Below are positions 15,218 to 25,269 of a stretch of DNA of 64,000 nt, one piece after another. Positions within the stretch are counted from its first letter, which is position 1. The number at the start of each line of letters is the position of its first letter. The stretch covers positions 2,170,001-2,234,000 of the forward strand of contig NZ_CP073104.1 of NCBI RefSeq assembly GCF_018138145.1, given 5' to 3'. Under the pieces are notes generated by a model. That model was given only the letters and a program-made list of their open reading frames with translations, did no database searches and was not told the DNA's origin. The position numbers and the translations under genes are program-made. This stretch comes from Pseudomonas sp. SCA2728.1_7 (GTDB lineage Bacteria > Pseudomonadota > Gammaproteobacteria > Pseudomonadales > Pseudomonadaceae).

Positions 15218-16963
15218 ATGCTCAATCTGTTTCGCCACAAAAGGCAGAAGCCCACTCCGCCACCGACCGTGAGCGTGAGCGTCGCCGAAGGTTACCTGCC
15301 CGTCGAGTCGGCCCTCAGTTTGTTAGCTGCGGAGCACCGCCGTCAGTTGCTCGATCGGATTTGGCAGTACACCGCCCTCTCTCAAGCGCAATTCACCCAG
15401 CTCTATTTAAACCCGATCCATCGCTACGCCCAACAGGTCCAGCAACTTCCAGCCAGCGAGACACACCACCATGCGTATCTCGGCGGTATGCTCGACCATG
15501 GCCTAGAGCTGGTCGCTTGCAGTTTGAAACTGCGTCAGTCGTATCTACTTCCCACCGGCGCCGCGCCCGAAGATCAAGCCGCCCAGACCGATGCCTGGTC
15601 GGCGGGTATTGCTTATGGCGCCCTGCTGCATGATATAGGCAAGATCGCCGTGGACCTGCAGGTCGAACGCCAGGATGGCCGTCCTTGGCATCCTTGGCAC
15701 GGTCCCCTGGATCAGCCCTACCGTTTTCGCTATGTCAAAGATCGCGACTACCACCTGCACGGCGCCGCTGCGGGTTTGCTCTACACCCAGATTCTCGACC
15801 GCTCCATCCTCGACTGGCTCAATGGGTTTCCTTCACTCTGGGCCAGCCTGCTGTATGTCTTGGCCGGCCAATACGAGCGCGCCGGCGTGTTGGGAGAACT
15901 GGTGATTCAAGCAGACCGCGTCTCCACCGCGCAAAACATCGGCGGCAACCCAAGCAAGGCGCTGCAGGCTCCGATCCATTCGCTGCAACATCACTTGATC
16001 AGCGGACTGCGTCACCTGGTTCAGCACGAGCTGAAACTCAACCAGCCGGGTGCCGCGGGCTGGCTGACCCAGGACGCCCTATGGCTCGTCAGCAAGACGG
16101 TCACGGATAAGCTGCGAGCTTACCTGCTGTCGCAATCGATTGAAGGTATTCCTTCATCCAACATCGCCGTGTTCGACGAACTGCAATCGCATGGACTGGT
16201 CGAGTCCACCCCGGAAGGCAAAGCTATCTGGACCGCGCTCGTCGTCCAGGGAAGCTGGCAGCAGAGCTTTACCTTTCTGCGCCTTCCACCGGCGTTGATT
16301 TGGGGGAGCGAACACCGGCCCGAGGCTTTCAGCGGAACGGTGAATGTGGATGCTGAAATCCAGCCGACAACAGCACCAGCACCAGCATCACCATCCACCT
16401 CCGAAGCTGGCAGTACAGGACCAACTCAGAGTCACTCGCCGCCTGCCCCGCTGGCGATGGAAGATGCCGACTATCTCGGAACGTTGCTGGATATGTTCGA
16501 GCTGGAAGAGCCTGAGGTCAGTGACACATCGTCAGCAGGCACTCTGGAAATATCAAATACTTCTTCGGATAACCCTGGTCAGGCATTTCTGAATTGGGTC
16601 AAGGAAGGCATCCAGAGTCACAAGCTGATCATCAATGACAGCAAGGCCAAGGTGCACATCGTTGACGGCACGTTACTCCTAGTCACACCAGGGATTTTTC
16701 AGCGTTATGCTCAGGAGTTTCCGGGCATTGCCTCGGGTGCAAACGCGGGCAGCGAGGAGTGGCGCTGGATCCAGAAGCGATTTGAACAGTTAAACTTACA
16801 TAGGAAGCGAAAAAGCGGTTTGAACATTTGGTGTTGCCAAGTTAAAGGACCGAGAAGAAAGACAAAGCTCAAAGGATATCTCTTAACAAAACCTGAACTT
16901 CTGATTTCACCTCTCCCAGTGAACAACCCTTTCTTAACGATTAAGACAGAGGAGGAACTCTAG
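15218..16963 (+). CDS. traI: MobH-family relaxase (TraI_2)
   Basis: The 581-residue protein has the MobH relaxase signature. ETHHHAYLGGMLDHGLE (about residues 86-102) carries the HHH metal site, and LLHDIGKIAVDL (about 137-148) carries the HD motif. A proline/serine linker (about 380-415) is followed by a C-terminal DUF1528-like winged domain (AFLNWVKEGIQ to the end). It nicks the ICE at oriT and leads the strand into the recipient. The ATG has GGAGG 6 bases upstream. The last 45 codons are richer in A/T than the rest and lead into the A/T-rich cargo, which may mark the edge of an insertion. The 195 bp after it hold no gene. Confidence 0.92.
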   Translation: MLNLFRHKRQKPTPPPTVSVSVAEGYLPVESALSLLAAEHRRQLLDRIWQYTALSQAQFTQLYLNPIHRYAQQVQQLPASETHHHAYLGGMLDHGLELVACSLKLRQSYLLPTGAAPEDQAAQTDAWSAGIAYGALLHDIGKIAVDLQVERQDGRPWHPWHGPLDQPYRFRYVKDRDYHLHGAAAGLLYTQILDRSILDWLNGFPSLWASLLYVLAGQYERAGVLGELVIQADRVSTAQNIGGNPSKALQAPIHSLQHHLISGLRHLVQHELKLNQPGAAGWLTQDALWLVSKTVTDKLRAYLLSQSIEGIPSSNIAVFDELQSHGLVESTPEGKAIWTALVVQGSWQQSFTFLRLPPALIWGSEHRPEAFSGTVNVDAEIQPTTAPAPASPSTSEAGSTGPTQSHSPPAPLAMEDADYLGTLLDMFELEEPEVSDTSSAGTLEISNTSSDNPGQAFLNWVKEGIQSHKLIINDSKAKVHIVDGTLLLVTPGIFQRYAQEFPGIASGANAGSEEWRWIQKRFEQLNLHRKRKSGLNIWCCQVKGPRRKTKLKGYLLTKPELLISPLPVNNPFLTIKTEEEL

Positions 16964-17158
16964 ACCGTTTCATAGAGACCTGACATAGTGACAGTGACTA
17001 CCCCACAAAAATAATTACGCCTCCCGCAAGACTATAAATACGTATAAGTCCCCAACCCCGAGCATAGTATTAATAATACTTTAGTTTAGGTTCAACCTCC
17101 ACCGACTGCCACTAACCACAGCATTTAACCAACTAGAGAAAAAAACCATATTGATTAC

Positions 17159-18376
17159 TTAAAGCCCTAGACCATTCACTAAATCTCTACGAATTTCAGA
17201 GCGACCAATTCCCGACGCTTGATATTTATCGCCATTCAAATCCATTCCTGCGCATGGCTCTAGCAGCCGAGTAAGCGCTTCTATTGAAAAATTTCCAGCC
17301 GAAATTGGGCGCCTCATCGTAAGGATTCGTAAAACGTCAAACAGCGCTTGAACTCCTACTGTTTTTCTCAGATAAGATCCTTCTCCTGCCCCTTTCCAAA
17401 TAGTACTGGTGACTGCATGAAAAAAATTACATACAATCTCATAGATACCTTTATCATTCCCCTCAAGGTAGAGAGTTCTTAATGGTAAGTCCGAGTACCC
17501 TGCGAGCGCTTTTCTGCCTAGATTTTTATTATCGGACTTCCTAACTGTGTTTCTATCTTCTTGAGGATTCTTAGAGATAAGCCGAAGAACACCGTCGACA
17601 ATGGTGGCCACTGACACACCGACTGAACCACGAGCATCTTTTTTAGTTGCAAGCAAAGCCGTAGTGTCTGCGGTTGAAAAAATAGACTCATAAAAGGGCG
17701 AGGTTGCATCTGTGTTGAGAAGTCGAGTTAAATAAACAGCGAGCGTCTCTGGCGACCAAAGGCTTACGGGACGTTCATCAACATCAAACCCAAACAATTC
17801 GTACGCCAGACCTCTATCTACCTTTTTTTGATTAAAATTTATAGTCGCAAAGACGTAGGCATGGAATGGTGTAGGTAACTCTAAGAAAACAACACATAAC
17901 AATTCCATTTCACGCTGAGGCGCGGACTTCGGAAGATGTTGAAACGCATGAAGCCTGTGCTGACCGTCGATAATAGATGCGTGAGAAAGAGCATCAAGAG
18001 GTATTGATAGCGCCCAAAAGCCTTCGCCTCGATCTTCAACTTTCCATTGCTGAGATTCATCCTCTACATAAAGCCCGTCTTTCGAATAGTTAGCCGCAAG
18101 AATAATCGCATTCGGAAACGTCGCGTCGGTTGTCTGGATGAATGACGCGATTTCTTGAAGCCGAGTCTTTTTTTCTACTCGCTGGGAGCCAAAAATTGAA
18201 TACCCCCCCTTCGAATCAGCCTGCTCTTCGTCTAATCGCCCCCTGATCTCGGCAGGCAAAGAATAAGTAATCTCATTCAGGAGATCAGCGCGCAAGGAAA
18301 AGGCGAAAAAGGTTCCTAACGGCTGCTCAATACGGATAGCGGGACGAATGATGCTACGTTTATCCAGAATACTCAT
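17159..18376 (-). CDS. DGQHR-domain protein (DndB-like)
   Basis: The 405-residue protein contains SIIDGQHRLHAFQHL (about residues 134-148), the defining motif of the DGQHR/DndB superfamily, and shortly after it a conserved FATINFNQKKV stretch. It is distinct from the true DndB encoded 3' of it on the other strand. DndB represses dnd transcription and DGQHR proteins are often linked to phosphorothioation, so a regulatory or sensing role is likely but not shown. Its start overlaps the stop of the membrane-protein gene by one base. Its A/T-rich sequence matches the dnd genes rather than the ICE backbone. Confidence 0.85.
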   Translation of the reverse strand: MSILDKRSIIRPAIRIEQPLGTFFAFSLRADLLNEITYSLPAEIRGRLDEEQADSKGGYSIFGSQRVEKKTRLQEIASFIQTTDATFPNAIILAANYSKDGLYVEDESQQWKVEDRGEGFWALSIPLDALSHASIIDGQHRLHAFQHLPKSAPQREMELLCVVFLELPTPFHAYVFATINFNQKKVDRGLAYELFGFDVDERPVSLWSPETLAVYLTRLLNTDATSPFYESIFSTADTTALLATKKDARGSVGVSVATIVDGVLRLISKNPQEDRNTVRKSDNKNLGRKALAGYSDLPLRTLYLEGNDKGIYEIVCNFFHAVTSTIWKGAGEGSYLRKTVGVQALFDVLRILTMRRPISAGNFSIEALTRLLEPCAGMDLNGDKYQASGIGRSEIRRDLVNGLGL

Positions 18377-18900
18377 TAAATCAGTCCTCCACCAGAAAGT
18401 TTACTAACTTGAGGATTCGCTCCTCCATCTTCAGTCATTGGAGGATTTTCTGGTTGAAATCGACCTGAGAGAATACACACACGGTAGGATAAATATAAAA
18501 CAACGCCGGTGCCCAGAAGCGCCCAAACCATTGCATTAGGTTTCTCATTACGAAATAGAGCGATCGCCGCAAACAAGCCTCCAGAAACACACAGCGCGCA
18601 AATTCTCATCCTTTGAAATCGCGATATCCTCTTCCAGTAGTTTTCAGGAAGAAAAATATCAGCGGCGAATGGGGCTAATGTCGCAAGAGCGTAGGTCGCC
18701 AGCGACTCTGAACTGACTGATCTGTCCATCACGAGCGGAAAATAGACGCCAATGCCTCCAACAGCCAAAAGCGCAATCGCACAATAGAGAAGAACTGTCC
18801 ACCTTTCGTCGCCGCTCACTTTGCGATTTTCTTTGTGCGACACATCCGCTCCTTTGGAAGCAATCCTCTCTAAGCGTTCAAGTAAATCATACCCATCCAA
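18376..18900 (-). CDS. four-helix membrane protein coupled to the DGQHR gene
   Basis: The 174-residue protein has an N-terminal soluble helix (about residues 1-30) and four membrane segments near 34-54, 67-82, 100-116 and 124-144. The cytoplasmic tail is proline-rich. I do not recognise the family. The start appears to be TTG, because the only nearby ATG (18896) is in another frame, so the N-terminus is uncertain. It is the first gene of a two-gene operon with the DGQHR protein (one-base overlap), suggesting a membrane-tethered partner. Divergent to dndB. Confidence 0.65.
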   Translation of the reverse strand: MDGYDLLERLERIASKGADVSHKENRKVSGDERWTVLLYCAIALLAVGGIGVYFPLVMDRSVSSESLATYALATLAPFAADIFLPENYWKRISRFQRMRICALCVSGGLFAAIALFRNEKPNAMVWALLGTGVVLYLSYRVCILSGRFQPENPPMTEDGGANPQVSKLSGGGLI

Positions 18901-19231
18901 CCCACGCCACCTTGGCAGATGCTACGGCATTCAGCTATCTGTACAAAACCCGACTCCCGCCTGTGACGGCTAATACAGCAGGCGCTGCCTGGTGATGGCA
19001 AGTCGTGCGGCTGTACTGAACAAAATCTGAAGACCTACGCGTGAGGGCTTCCCTCCTTAGTAACCATTCACAGTACGGTGTCCTGTTGGAATTCTAGCCT
19101 CTAACGCGGCCCCCTCCCGGCCTGCCCCCGAGCCTGTACGTCAAAAATGACATACACAGCGTTAAATACGTTTAAAAACGCTTAAGAAAACGTCATAATT
19201 GGGAGACATTTTTCGCAAATAGTAATGAGCT
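18901..19231. promoter_or_regulatory. divergent intergenic region upstream of dndB
   Basis: This is 331 bp without a gene. Its dndB-proximal part is very A/T-rich and carries two dyads: GTACGTCA-AAAA-TGACATAC (19136-19155) and GCGTT/AACGC (19159-19163 with 19177-19181). DndB-type proteins repress their own operon by binding upstream, so these are the obvious operator candidates. The more GC-rich part (18901-19135) shows nothing recognisable. Confidence 0.5.
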
Positions 19232-20317
19232 ATGACCTCACTTACCGCTGATTATTGCTATTCCTTCCCCGCTGTCAGGGGTATGCAAGCAGGCAGGCCT
19301 TTTTACATTGCGACCTGCCCGTTGAGGATCATTCCTAAAATTTTTAGTTTTGATGAGTCTGAGGTTCCGCCCGAGCTGCGAGCTCAGCGCATCATCAACA
19401 AAGCACGAATCCCAGAAATGGTACGATATTTGCTTGATAATCCAAAGGACTACGTCTTTTCAGCGCTAACAGCGTCGATCGCTGTTGACGTGGAGTTTGA
19501 GGAACACACTGGCTCGTATAACTTAGGCACCCTTAGGGTTCCCATGGACGCACAAATCCTCATCAATGATGGTCAGCATCGCCGAAAAGCCATAGAAGAA
19601 GCTCTTCAAGAACGGCCCGAGCTAGGGCAGGACAATATACCGGTTCTTTTTTTCGTCGATGAAGGACTTAGACGCAGTCAGCAAATGTTTGCTGACCTCA
19701 ATAAATACGCCGTCAAGCCCAGTCCATCACTGGCCACGCTATACGACCATAGAGATCCTGAGTCAGAACTCGCCCGTAGTCTGGCAACAACGATATGCCC
19801 GTTCATTGGCCTGACGGAGATGGAGAGATCCAGTGTGGCTGTCAGATCCAATAAATTGTTCACCTTGAGCAGTATTAAACAGGCCACTCGCGCCCTGTTG
19901 AGTAAAGGCAACCGTGACAGCTACAGCGAAACAGAGTCGGTCTTAGCTAAAACGTACTGGGAAGCTGTATACCAGTGCATGCCAGATTGGCAAATGGCAA
20001 TGAAAAAGGAAGTATCACCCACTCAACTGCGCTTAGAGTATATTCATGCGCATGGCGTTGGCTTGCACGCACTTGGACTCCTCGGCAAGCACTTAATTCT
20101 CGCTTGCCCTGACACCTGGAAAAACAAACTTCAGGATCTTAGAAGTATAGACTGGAGCAAAACCAATCCCGAGTGGCTGCGTCGCACTATGTCCCATGGA
20201 AAACTGAGCAAATCGACAATTTCCATTCAATTAACATGCAACGCTCTTAAAAAGGCGTTGAAGCTTCCTCTAACGCCCGATGAAGCCGTACTGGAACAGC
20301 AGGTTTTACCGCAATGA
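19232..20317 (+). CDS. dndB: DndB, phosphorothioation regulator
   Basis: The 361-residue protein follows the DndB pattern closely: FPAVRGMQAGRPFYIA, CPLRIIPKIF, QRIINKARIPEM, YVFSALTASI, then ILINDGQHRRKAIEEAL (about residues 108-124). In characterised systems DndB negatively regulates the dnd operon and tunes modification density. It heads dndBCDE and its stop overlaps dndC by 4 bases (ATGA). The coding sequence is A/T-richer than the ICE transfer genes, marking separate acquisition. Confidence 0.95.
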   Translation: MTSLTADYCYSFPAVRGMQAGRPFYIATCPLRIIPKIFSFDESEVPPELRAQRIINKARIPEMVRYLLDNPKDYVFSALTASIAVDVEFEEHTGSYNLGTLRVPMDAQILINDGQHRRKAIEEALQERPELGQDNIPVLFFVDEGLRRSQQMFADLNKYAVKPSPSLATLYDHRDPESELARSLATTICPFIGLTEMERSSVAVRSNKLFTLSSIKQATRALLSKGNRDSYSETESVLAKTYWEAVYQCMPDWQMAMKKEVSPTQLRLEYIHAHGVGLHALGLLGKHLILACPDTWKNKLQDLRSIDWSKTNPEWLRRTMSHGKLSKSTISIQLTCNALKKALKLPLTPDEAVLEQQVLPQ

Positions 20318-21942
20318 GCAACCTCAATCAAAATTTCGATCTTGCTGACTACGAAGAATTTATTAACAAAGAGGTCTTTGCAGGCAAACCTCTAGCAGAC
20401 TATGTTGCCGAAGTTCAACGTATCTACTGTTCCGATACGCGCCCATGGATTATCGGATATAGTGGCGGAAAAGATTCCTCGGCTGTAATTACCTTGGTCT
20501 ATTTAGCATTACTAGGACTAAAGCCAGAGGATCGAAAAAAACACGTATTCTTGGTATGTTCGGACACGCTCGTAGAAACTCCAGTAGTGGTCGACCTTAT
20601 TCTCGAGAGCATGCAGTTAATAGAAAAAGGCGCCAAACGAGATGGGCTGCCTATCACTCAACACGCTGTCACACCAAAGGTTTCAGAAACATTCTGGGTT
20701 AACCTACTGGGCAAAGGTTATCCTGCGCCTAGTAGGAGTTTTCGCTGGTGCACCGAACGAATGAAGATAAACCCAGTAAGTGAGTTTATTAAGGGAAAAG
20801 TCAGTCAGTTTGAGGAAGTTGTTGTATTGCTTGGTGCCCGTAGTAGTGAAAGTTCATCCCGGGCACAGGTGATCGCTAAGCATAAGATTGATGGTACGAG
20901 ACTGGCGCGTCATACCACCTTGGCTAATGCCTTCATCTACACACCGATTGATACTTGGGACACTGAAGATGTATGGAGGCTACTTCGAGGAGCCTTTCGA
21001 TACGCTGGTCTCGATATTGAAGAGTGGGAAAACCCTTGGGGCGGAAGCAATCGCCAGCTTTGGACGCTTTATATGCACTCGTCTGGTCAAGGTGAGTGTC
21101 CGCTAGTAATTGACGAAAGTACTCCTTCCTGTGGAAACTCTCGCTTCGGCTGCTGGACATGTACCGTCGTCACCAAAGACCGCGCGATGGAAAGCCTTAT
21201 CCAAAACGGCGAAGATTGGATGCTACCGCTTTTGAAGTTCAGAGATGCATTGGCAAACACCAGCGATCCAAATCAAAAAGACGTCTTTCGCAATTACAAG
21301 CGGAGAACGGGAAAAGTGACCTATCAGTACGCAAAAGAAGGTGCAGACGTTCACGAAACACGAAAGCATGTACCTGGACCTTATTGGTTAAAGTATCGAA
21401 AAGCTTGGCTCCAAGAGCTGCTTGAGCTTGAAAGAGATATCAACCAAGGCGGACATACCATAAAGCTTATTTCTGAGCCAGAACTCCATGTTATTCGCCA
21501 GCAGTGGCTTAGAGACCCGAACGAGCCCGACTGGAAAGATGAACTTCCTGAAATTTACCGCAGGGTATATGGATTCGATTTAGATTGGGTTATCGATGAT
21601 CAGAGTCGATTTGATGCTTGCGACGCCAAACTTCTCAATGATGTTTCTTCGGCATACGAAGTAGAATCAGAGATGGTCATGAAACTAATTGAGCTCGAAA
21701 TCTCCATGGAAGGTTTAGGACGTCGCCAAGGTATTTTTGAGAAAATCGGCACCATCCTTAAACAAGACTGGGGCTCACTTGAAGTAATAGAACAGCACAA
21801 TACCGCACTACAAAAACGACATGAACGGGACCTTCATGCCGATACCATTTTACGCCTGGAACAGGATTTAAAAACGATTTCCGAACAGATTGCTGAAATT
21901 GATAAAACAAAAAACTTGCGACATGAAGACTTTGCTCAATGA
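20314..21942 (+). CDS. dndC: DndC, DNA phosphorothioation ATP-pyrophosphatase
   Basis: The 542-residue protein is a PAPS-reductase-like enzyme with the PP-loop GYSGGKDSS near residues 48-56. It has a conserved FRWCTERMK segment (about 142-150) and the cysteine cluster CGNSRFGCWTC (about 271-281), likely ligands of an Fe-S cluster. DndC activates the DNA backbone with ATP for sulfur incorporation. It is the only enzyme in this island that does this chemistry; no second copy is present. The sulfur donor (DndA) is not encoded nearby, so chromosomal IscS presumably supplies it. ATGA overlaps on both sides. Confidence 0.97.
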   Translation: MSNLNQNFDLADYEEFINKEVFAGKPLADYVAEVQRIYCSDTRPWIIGYSGGKDSSAVITLVYLALLGLKPEDRKKHVFLVCSDTLVETPVVVDLILESMQLIEKGAKRDGLPITQHAVTPKVSETFWVNLLGKGYPAPSRSFRWCTERMKINPVSEFIKGKVSQFEEVVVLLGARSSESSSRAQVIAKHKIDGTRLARHTTLANAFIYTPIDTWDTEDVWRLLRGAFRYAGLDIEEWENPWGGSNRQLWTLYMHSSGQGECPLVIDESTPSCGNSRFGCWTCTVVTKDRAMESLIQNGEDWMLPLLKFRDALANTSDPNQKDVFRNYKRRTGKVTYQYAKEGADVHETRKHVPGPYWLKYRKAWLQELLELERDINQGGHTIKLISEPELHVIRQQWLRDPNEPDWKDELPEIYRRVYGFDLDWVIDDQSRFDACDAKLLNDVSSAYEVESEMVMKLIELEISMEGLGRRQGIFEKIGTILKQDWGSLEVIEQHNTALQKRHERDLHADTILRLEQDLKTISEQIAEIDKTKNLRHEDFAQ

Positions 21943-23933
21943 TCATTAAGAAGTTGGTACTCCATAATTTCCGTGTTTTTCATGGCACCCATGAAATTGA
22001 CCTAGCTCCACAAAGCGATTCCCAACATCAGAAACCTATTGTTCTGATTGGGGGACTAAATGGTGCCGGAAAAACCTCAATCTTAACGGCCATAAGGTTC
22101 GCGCTTCATGGCAGGCTAGCATTTGATGGGATTCATCAGACACGAGATTACCTGGACCACATATCTACTTTGATTAATCATGGCGTGGATGGCACTCCCC
22201 GCCCCGCTGAAGCCGTCGTCGAGCTAACGTTCACATACAATAAAGATGGTGAAGAATCAGAGTTCACTGTCGTCAGACGCTGGAAGCGTGACGCCGCCGA
22301 CCGCTTGTCTTTACAGCAAAACGGCGCCCCTTTAAACGAGCTTAACTACGAACAGTGCCAGGGTTTTTTGAATGAGCTAATTCCACCAGGAATTGCAGAT
22401 CTGTTCTTTTTTGATGGTGAAAAAATATCGGCTTTAGCCGAGGATGCTTCCGGCCAACTCTTAAAAACAGCAGTTAAACGACTGTTAGGCTTAGATGTGA
22501 TCGAGCGATTAATAACCGACTTGACCATATACTTAAAGCGTCAAAACTCACTACAATTAGAAGAATTGGAACAACTCAAACTGTCCGAAATAGAGGCCGA
22601 ATGCGATCGGCTTCGTTTGAGTGTTGAGCAATTTCGTTTTTCCGCCGACTTGGTAAAAAATCATCTAGACTTTACCGCTAGCGATATAAGCAAACTTGAA
22701 GGTACCTTAGCAGCCCAAGGAGGCGCCTTCGCACTGAGTAAAAATCAAGAGCAATTGGTAATTGAAGAACTCTTGAAAGAGAAAGCTATACTAGAAAGAA
22801 ATATTCGACATGAATGTGAGGGCTCACTTGCCTACTGTCTTGCCCCCAAGACAATGAGCAACCTGCTACGGCAGCTAGATGGTGAATGTGAATCGAAGAG
22901 CTTTAGAAACTTTTCAGAACAGCTGGAGCTATTTTTAGAAAAATTCAAAGAAGGTTTGAGATCAACACCTGAAGAAATACAGACCACCATCAAGGATATG
23001 ATGGAGTCGCAAATGAGCAATTACCTTTCATCCAAACCTACCATAGAGATCCTGCTGGATATATCAGACCGTGAAACAGGTATAATAAATCACGCGATCA
23101 CTCATGAAGCAAAACAGTCTTGGGATCGATTTCACTCAGCTAAAAATCGACTCGCCGAAATTGAAAATGCCCTTGAAGATGGCGCGCGAAATATCGAACG
23201 AGCACCCGACGACCAACAACTGCTTAGCTTATTTACAAAGATAAGAGAGCTCGATAAAAAGCGCGTAACCACACAAAACGAATACGAGCACCTACTAAAA
23301 AACATTAAGCTTGCAATAACAAAACAACTCGACTGCGAGAAAAAAATCCGAAAACTGCACGACAGTGTCCGCTCAAGTCATGGCTCGACGACTGCAGTCT
23401 CGAACGCGTCCAAAACGATTTCAATGCTTAATGACTATGCCAAAGTGCTCACCGGGGCCAGAGTCAAAAAGTTAGAAAAAAACTTTTCTGATGCCTATAG
23501 CCGCCTGGCCCGTAAGGATGACCTAAAGATCACAGCGCGCATAAGCCAAGATACCTTCGACGTAGAACTAATAGATCAAAAAAATAACATTCTGAGCCGG
23601 AAATCGCTTTCTGCCGGCGAAAAGCAAATTTATGCTGTGGCAGTCTTAGACGCACTTGCAAAGACCTCTGGAAGACAACTACCCGTAATCATTGATACCC
23701 CACTCGGCCGCCTGGATTCGGTTCACCGTCAAAACCTTATAGACAACTACTTCCCGTTTGCTAGCCATCAAGTTATTTTGCTATCAACCGACACCGAAGT
23801 CGGAGAAACCTACTTCAGCAAACATCTTTCGCCATATGTGTCACACAGCTATCAAATCGAGTTTGACAGCAGCAATTTGTCCACGCGCATTTTACCAGGC
23901 TACTTTTGGTCTTACGAAGGAGGCCTACACTAA
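21939..23933 (+). CDS. dndD: DndD, SMC-like phosphorothioation ATPase
   Basis: The 664-residue protein has Walker A GGLNGAGKTS (about residues 36-45), the FFFDGEKISALAED segment typical of DndD, a long coiled-coil middle (about 190-480), the signature LSAGEKQIYAVAV (about 548-560) and Walker B LPVIIDTPLGRLD. It works with DndC and DndE, probably opening or nicking DNA for sulfur exchange. Coupled to dndC by ATGA and to dndE by TAATG. A second DndD-like protein is encoded at 27905-29968 on the other strand. Confidence 0.96.
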   Translation: MIIKKLVLHNFRVFHGTHEIDLAPQSDSQHQKPIVLIGGLNGAGKTSILTAIRFALHGRLAFDGIHQTRDYLDHISTLINHGVDGTPRPAEAVVELTFTYNKDGEESEFTVVRRWKRDAADRLSLQQNGAPLNELNYEQCQGFLNELIPPGIADLFFFDGEKISALAEDASGQLLKTAVKRLLGLDVIERLITDLTIYLKRQNSLQLEELEQLKLSEIEAECDRLRLSVEQFRFSADLVKNHLDFTASDISKLEGTLAAQGGAFALSKNQEQLVIEELLKEKAILERNIRHECEGSLAYCLAPKTMSNLLRQLDGECESKSFRNFSEQLELFLEKFKEGLRSTPEEIQTTIKDMMESQMSNYLSSKPTIEILLDISDRETGIINHAITHEAKQSWDRFHSAKNRLAEIENALEDGARNIERAPDDQQLLSLFTKIRELDKKRVTTQNEYEHLLKNIKLAITKQLDCEKKIRKLHDSVRSSHGSTTAVSNASKTISMLNDYAKVLTGARVKKLEKNFSDAYSRLARKDDLKITARISQDTFDVELIDQKNNILSRKSLSAGEKQIYAVAVLDALAKTSGRQLPVIIDTPLGRLDSVHRQNLIDNYFPFASHQVILLSTDTEVGETYFSKHLSPYVSHSYQIEFDSSNLSTRILPGYFWSYEGGLH

Positions 23934-24280
23934 TGTTACCGAACCGAATGCAGCTTGATCGCCAGACAGAGGATCACCTTAAACGGCTTAAAAGCCAAAC
24001 AGGTTTAACTCCGAACGTCAGCGCGAGAATTGCCTTTTTTCGATCTATTGAATCAGACTTTCTCTATAAAGGAGAAATAAAAAAGCTCGATGGCACGCTC
24101 GTTTTAGATAAAGTTACTTGGCTTGGCGACACCGCCTCGATAACGGAGCTAGTGTTAAAACTAAAGTACCCTACATTGGACAGCCGCGACCTTATGAAAG
24201 CTTGGGCAGCGCATGTCGATGACGGTATTGCAGCGCTGCGTAACCATAAAAGCTTATTGTCTTTCTCAGCAGCTCTTTAA
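23933..24280 (+). CDS. dndE: DndE, nicked-DNA-binding phosphorothioation subunit
   Basis: I start at the ATG overlapping the dndD stop (TAATG at 23931-23935), which gives 115 residues, within the normal DndE range. MQLDRQTEDHLKRLKSQTGL, followed by NVSARIAFFRSIES and a C-terminal LMKAWAAHVDDGIAAL, matches DndE, a small helical tetramer that binds nicked double-stranded DNA. It is the last gene of dndBCDE. After it 95 bp separate it from the convergent operon; no clear intrinsic terminator stands out there. Confidence 0.93.
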   Translation: MLPNRMQLDRQTEDHLKRLKSQTGLTPNVSARIAFFRSIESDFLYKGEIKKLDGTLVLDKVTWLGDTASITELVLKLKYPTLDSRDLMKAWAAHVDDGIAALRNHKSLLSFSAAL

Positions 24281-24375
24281 GACGCTCCTGCCCTTTTGTT
24301 AGGCCATAGGAAAGGGCATGGAAAACTCCTCATATAAATTTATGGCAAGAGGGTGTCAGCTTTAGACTCCACAAA

Positions 24376-25266
24376 CTAGTAAACTGAGAGGTGGTATTTA
24401 GCTTGTTCTAGTACCATTTCAAACTCCTGCGGTCGTCGCCCTAGCGAAGCCTGAAAGCTCGAAAGCACCCATTTCGACTCATCTCTCAAGGTAAGCGTAT
24501 GCGTGAGGCGCTGCAAAAGTCGCTTGGTATCCACATAACGCAGGTAAATTGGTAACTGCTCGGTAGGATCAGCAGGTAGATGCTGCTTTATCAAGTTTAT
24601 CAAAGCAATCACCTCAGTCGCTACGTTATGACCCTCTTGATCCAATGCCCGCAACCTTTGCGAGATATCAGCTCGGACAATGGGTTCAGTGACACTACAC
24701 ATGAATCCTGGCGGTACCTTTACGCCGGCGCGGTGACTAGCAGCAAAAAACGGAGCTGCTTCAAGCAAAAGACCACAATCTGCAAGCGTTCTAGCCAACG
24801 CGGAATCAGCCTCGAGCTGCGACCCCGGAGGCTTACGGTGACACGACTCAATCCATCGTCCGAGAAGATCATAGTCGAGTAGATAAGCCTCAATTTCCCA
24901 ACGTGAGGCAATATGCACACTTCCATTGACCGTATGTTGCGTTATCTCGTCGCTCTCGAATTTATATAGAGCAGTCCAGTTATGCTCACGAAAAAACACG
25001 TCGCGATCAACAATACCAATTGTGGGAATACCATCTACGTTAACACTGTGATCCACTGCCGCCTGAACACTCGTACAGCCACCACCAACGACGATACTGC
25101 GCGCCTCAACAAACTCGAAGGAGTCAATCATCGACCCGAACCAGAAACGATTAAATAGAACGACATCATCCCTGCCCTCCAAAACTACTCGAATCAGGCA
25201 AGATTGATGTGCCTCAATCTGTTCAATGGAATCAAACTCATCGAATGACTGGAGTTCAATAGGCAT
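24376..25266 (-). CDS. DUF4435/TOPRIM-like protein (AriB-like), last gene of effector operon
   Basis: The 296-residue protein carries TOPRIM-like hallmarks: [19 protein letters not shown] (Glu near residue 30), [24 protein letters not shown] with a DxD, and [14 protein letters not shown], the DUF4435 landmark. DUF4435 proteins are candidate nucleases. In PARIS the DUF4435 protein AriB is the effector released by the ABC ATPase AriA. Here the partner is the ATPase gene ending 3 bases upstream. The gene is last of a five-gene operon convergent with dndBCDE. Family resemblance is seen; nuclease activity is inferred. Confidence 0.75.
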   Translation of the reverse strand: MPIELQSFDEFDSIEQIEAHQSCLIRVVLEGRDDVVLFNRFWFGSMIDSFEFVEARSIVVGGGCTSVQAAVDHSVNVDGIPTIGIVDRDVFFREHNWTALYKFESDEITQHTVNGSVHIASRWEIEAYLLDYDLLGRWIESCHRKPPGSQLEADSALARTLADCGLLLEAAPFFAASHRAGVKVPPGFMCSVTEPIVRADISQRLRALDQEGHNVATEVIALINLIKQHLPADPTEQLPIYLRYVDTKRLLQRLTHTLTLRDESKWVLSSFQASLGRRPQEFEMVLEQAKYHLSVY

Positions 25267-25269
25267 GCT

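Noticed and set aside
24281..24375. shared terminator between dndE and the convergent operon
   Set aside because: The 95 bp contain A/T-rich sequence but no GC-rich hairpin followed by a T-run in either direction.
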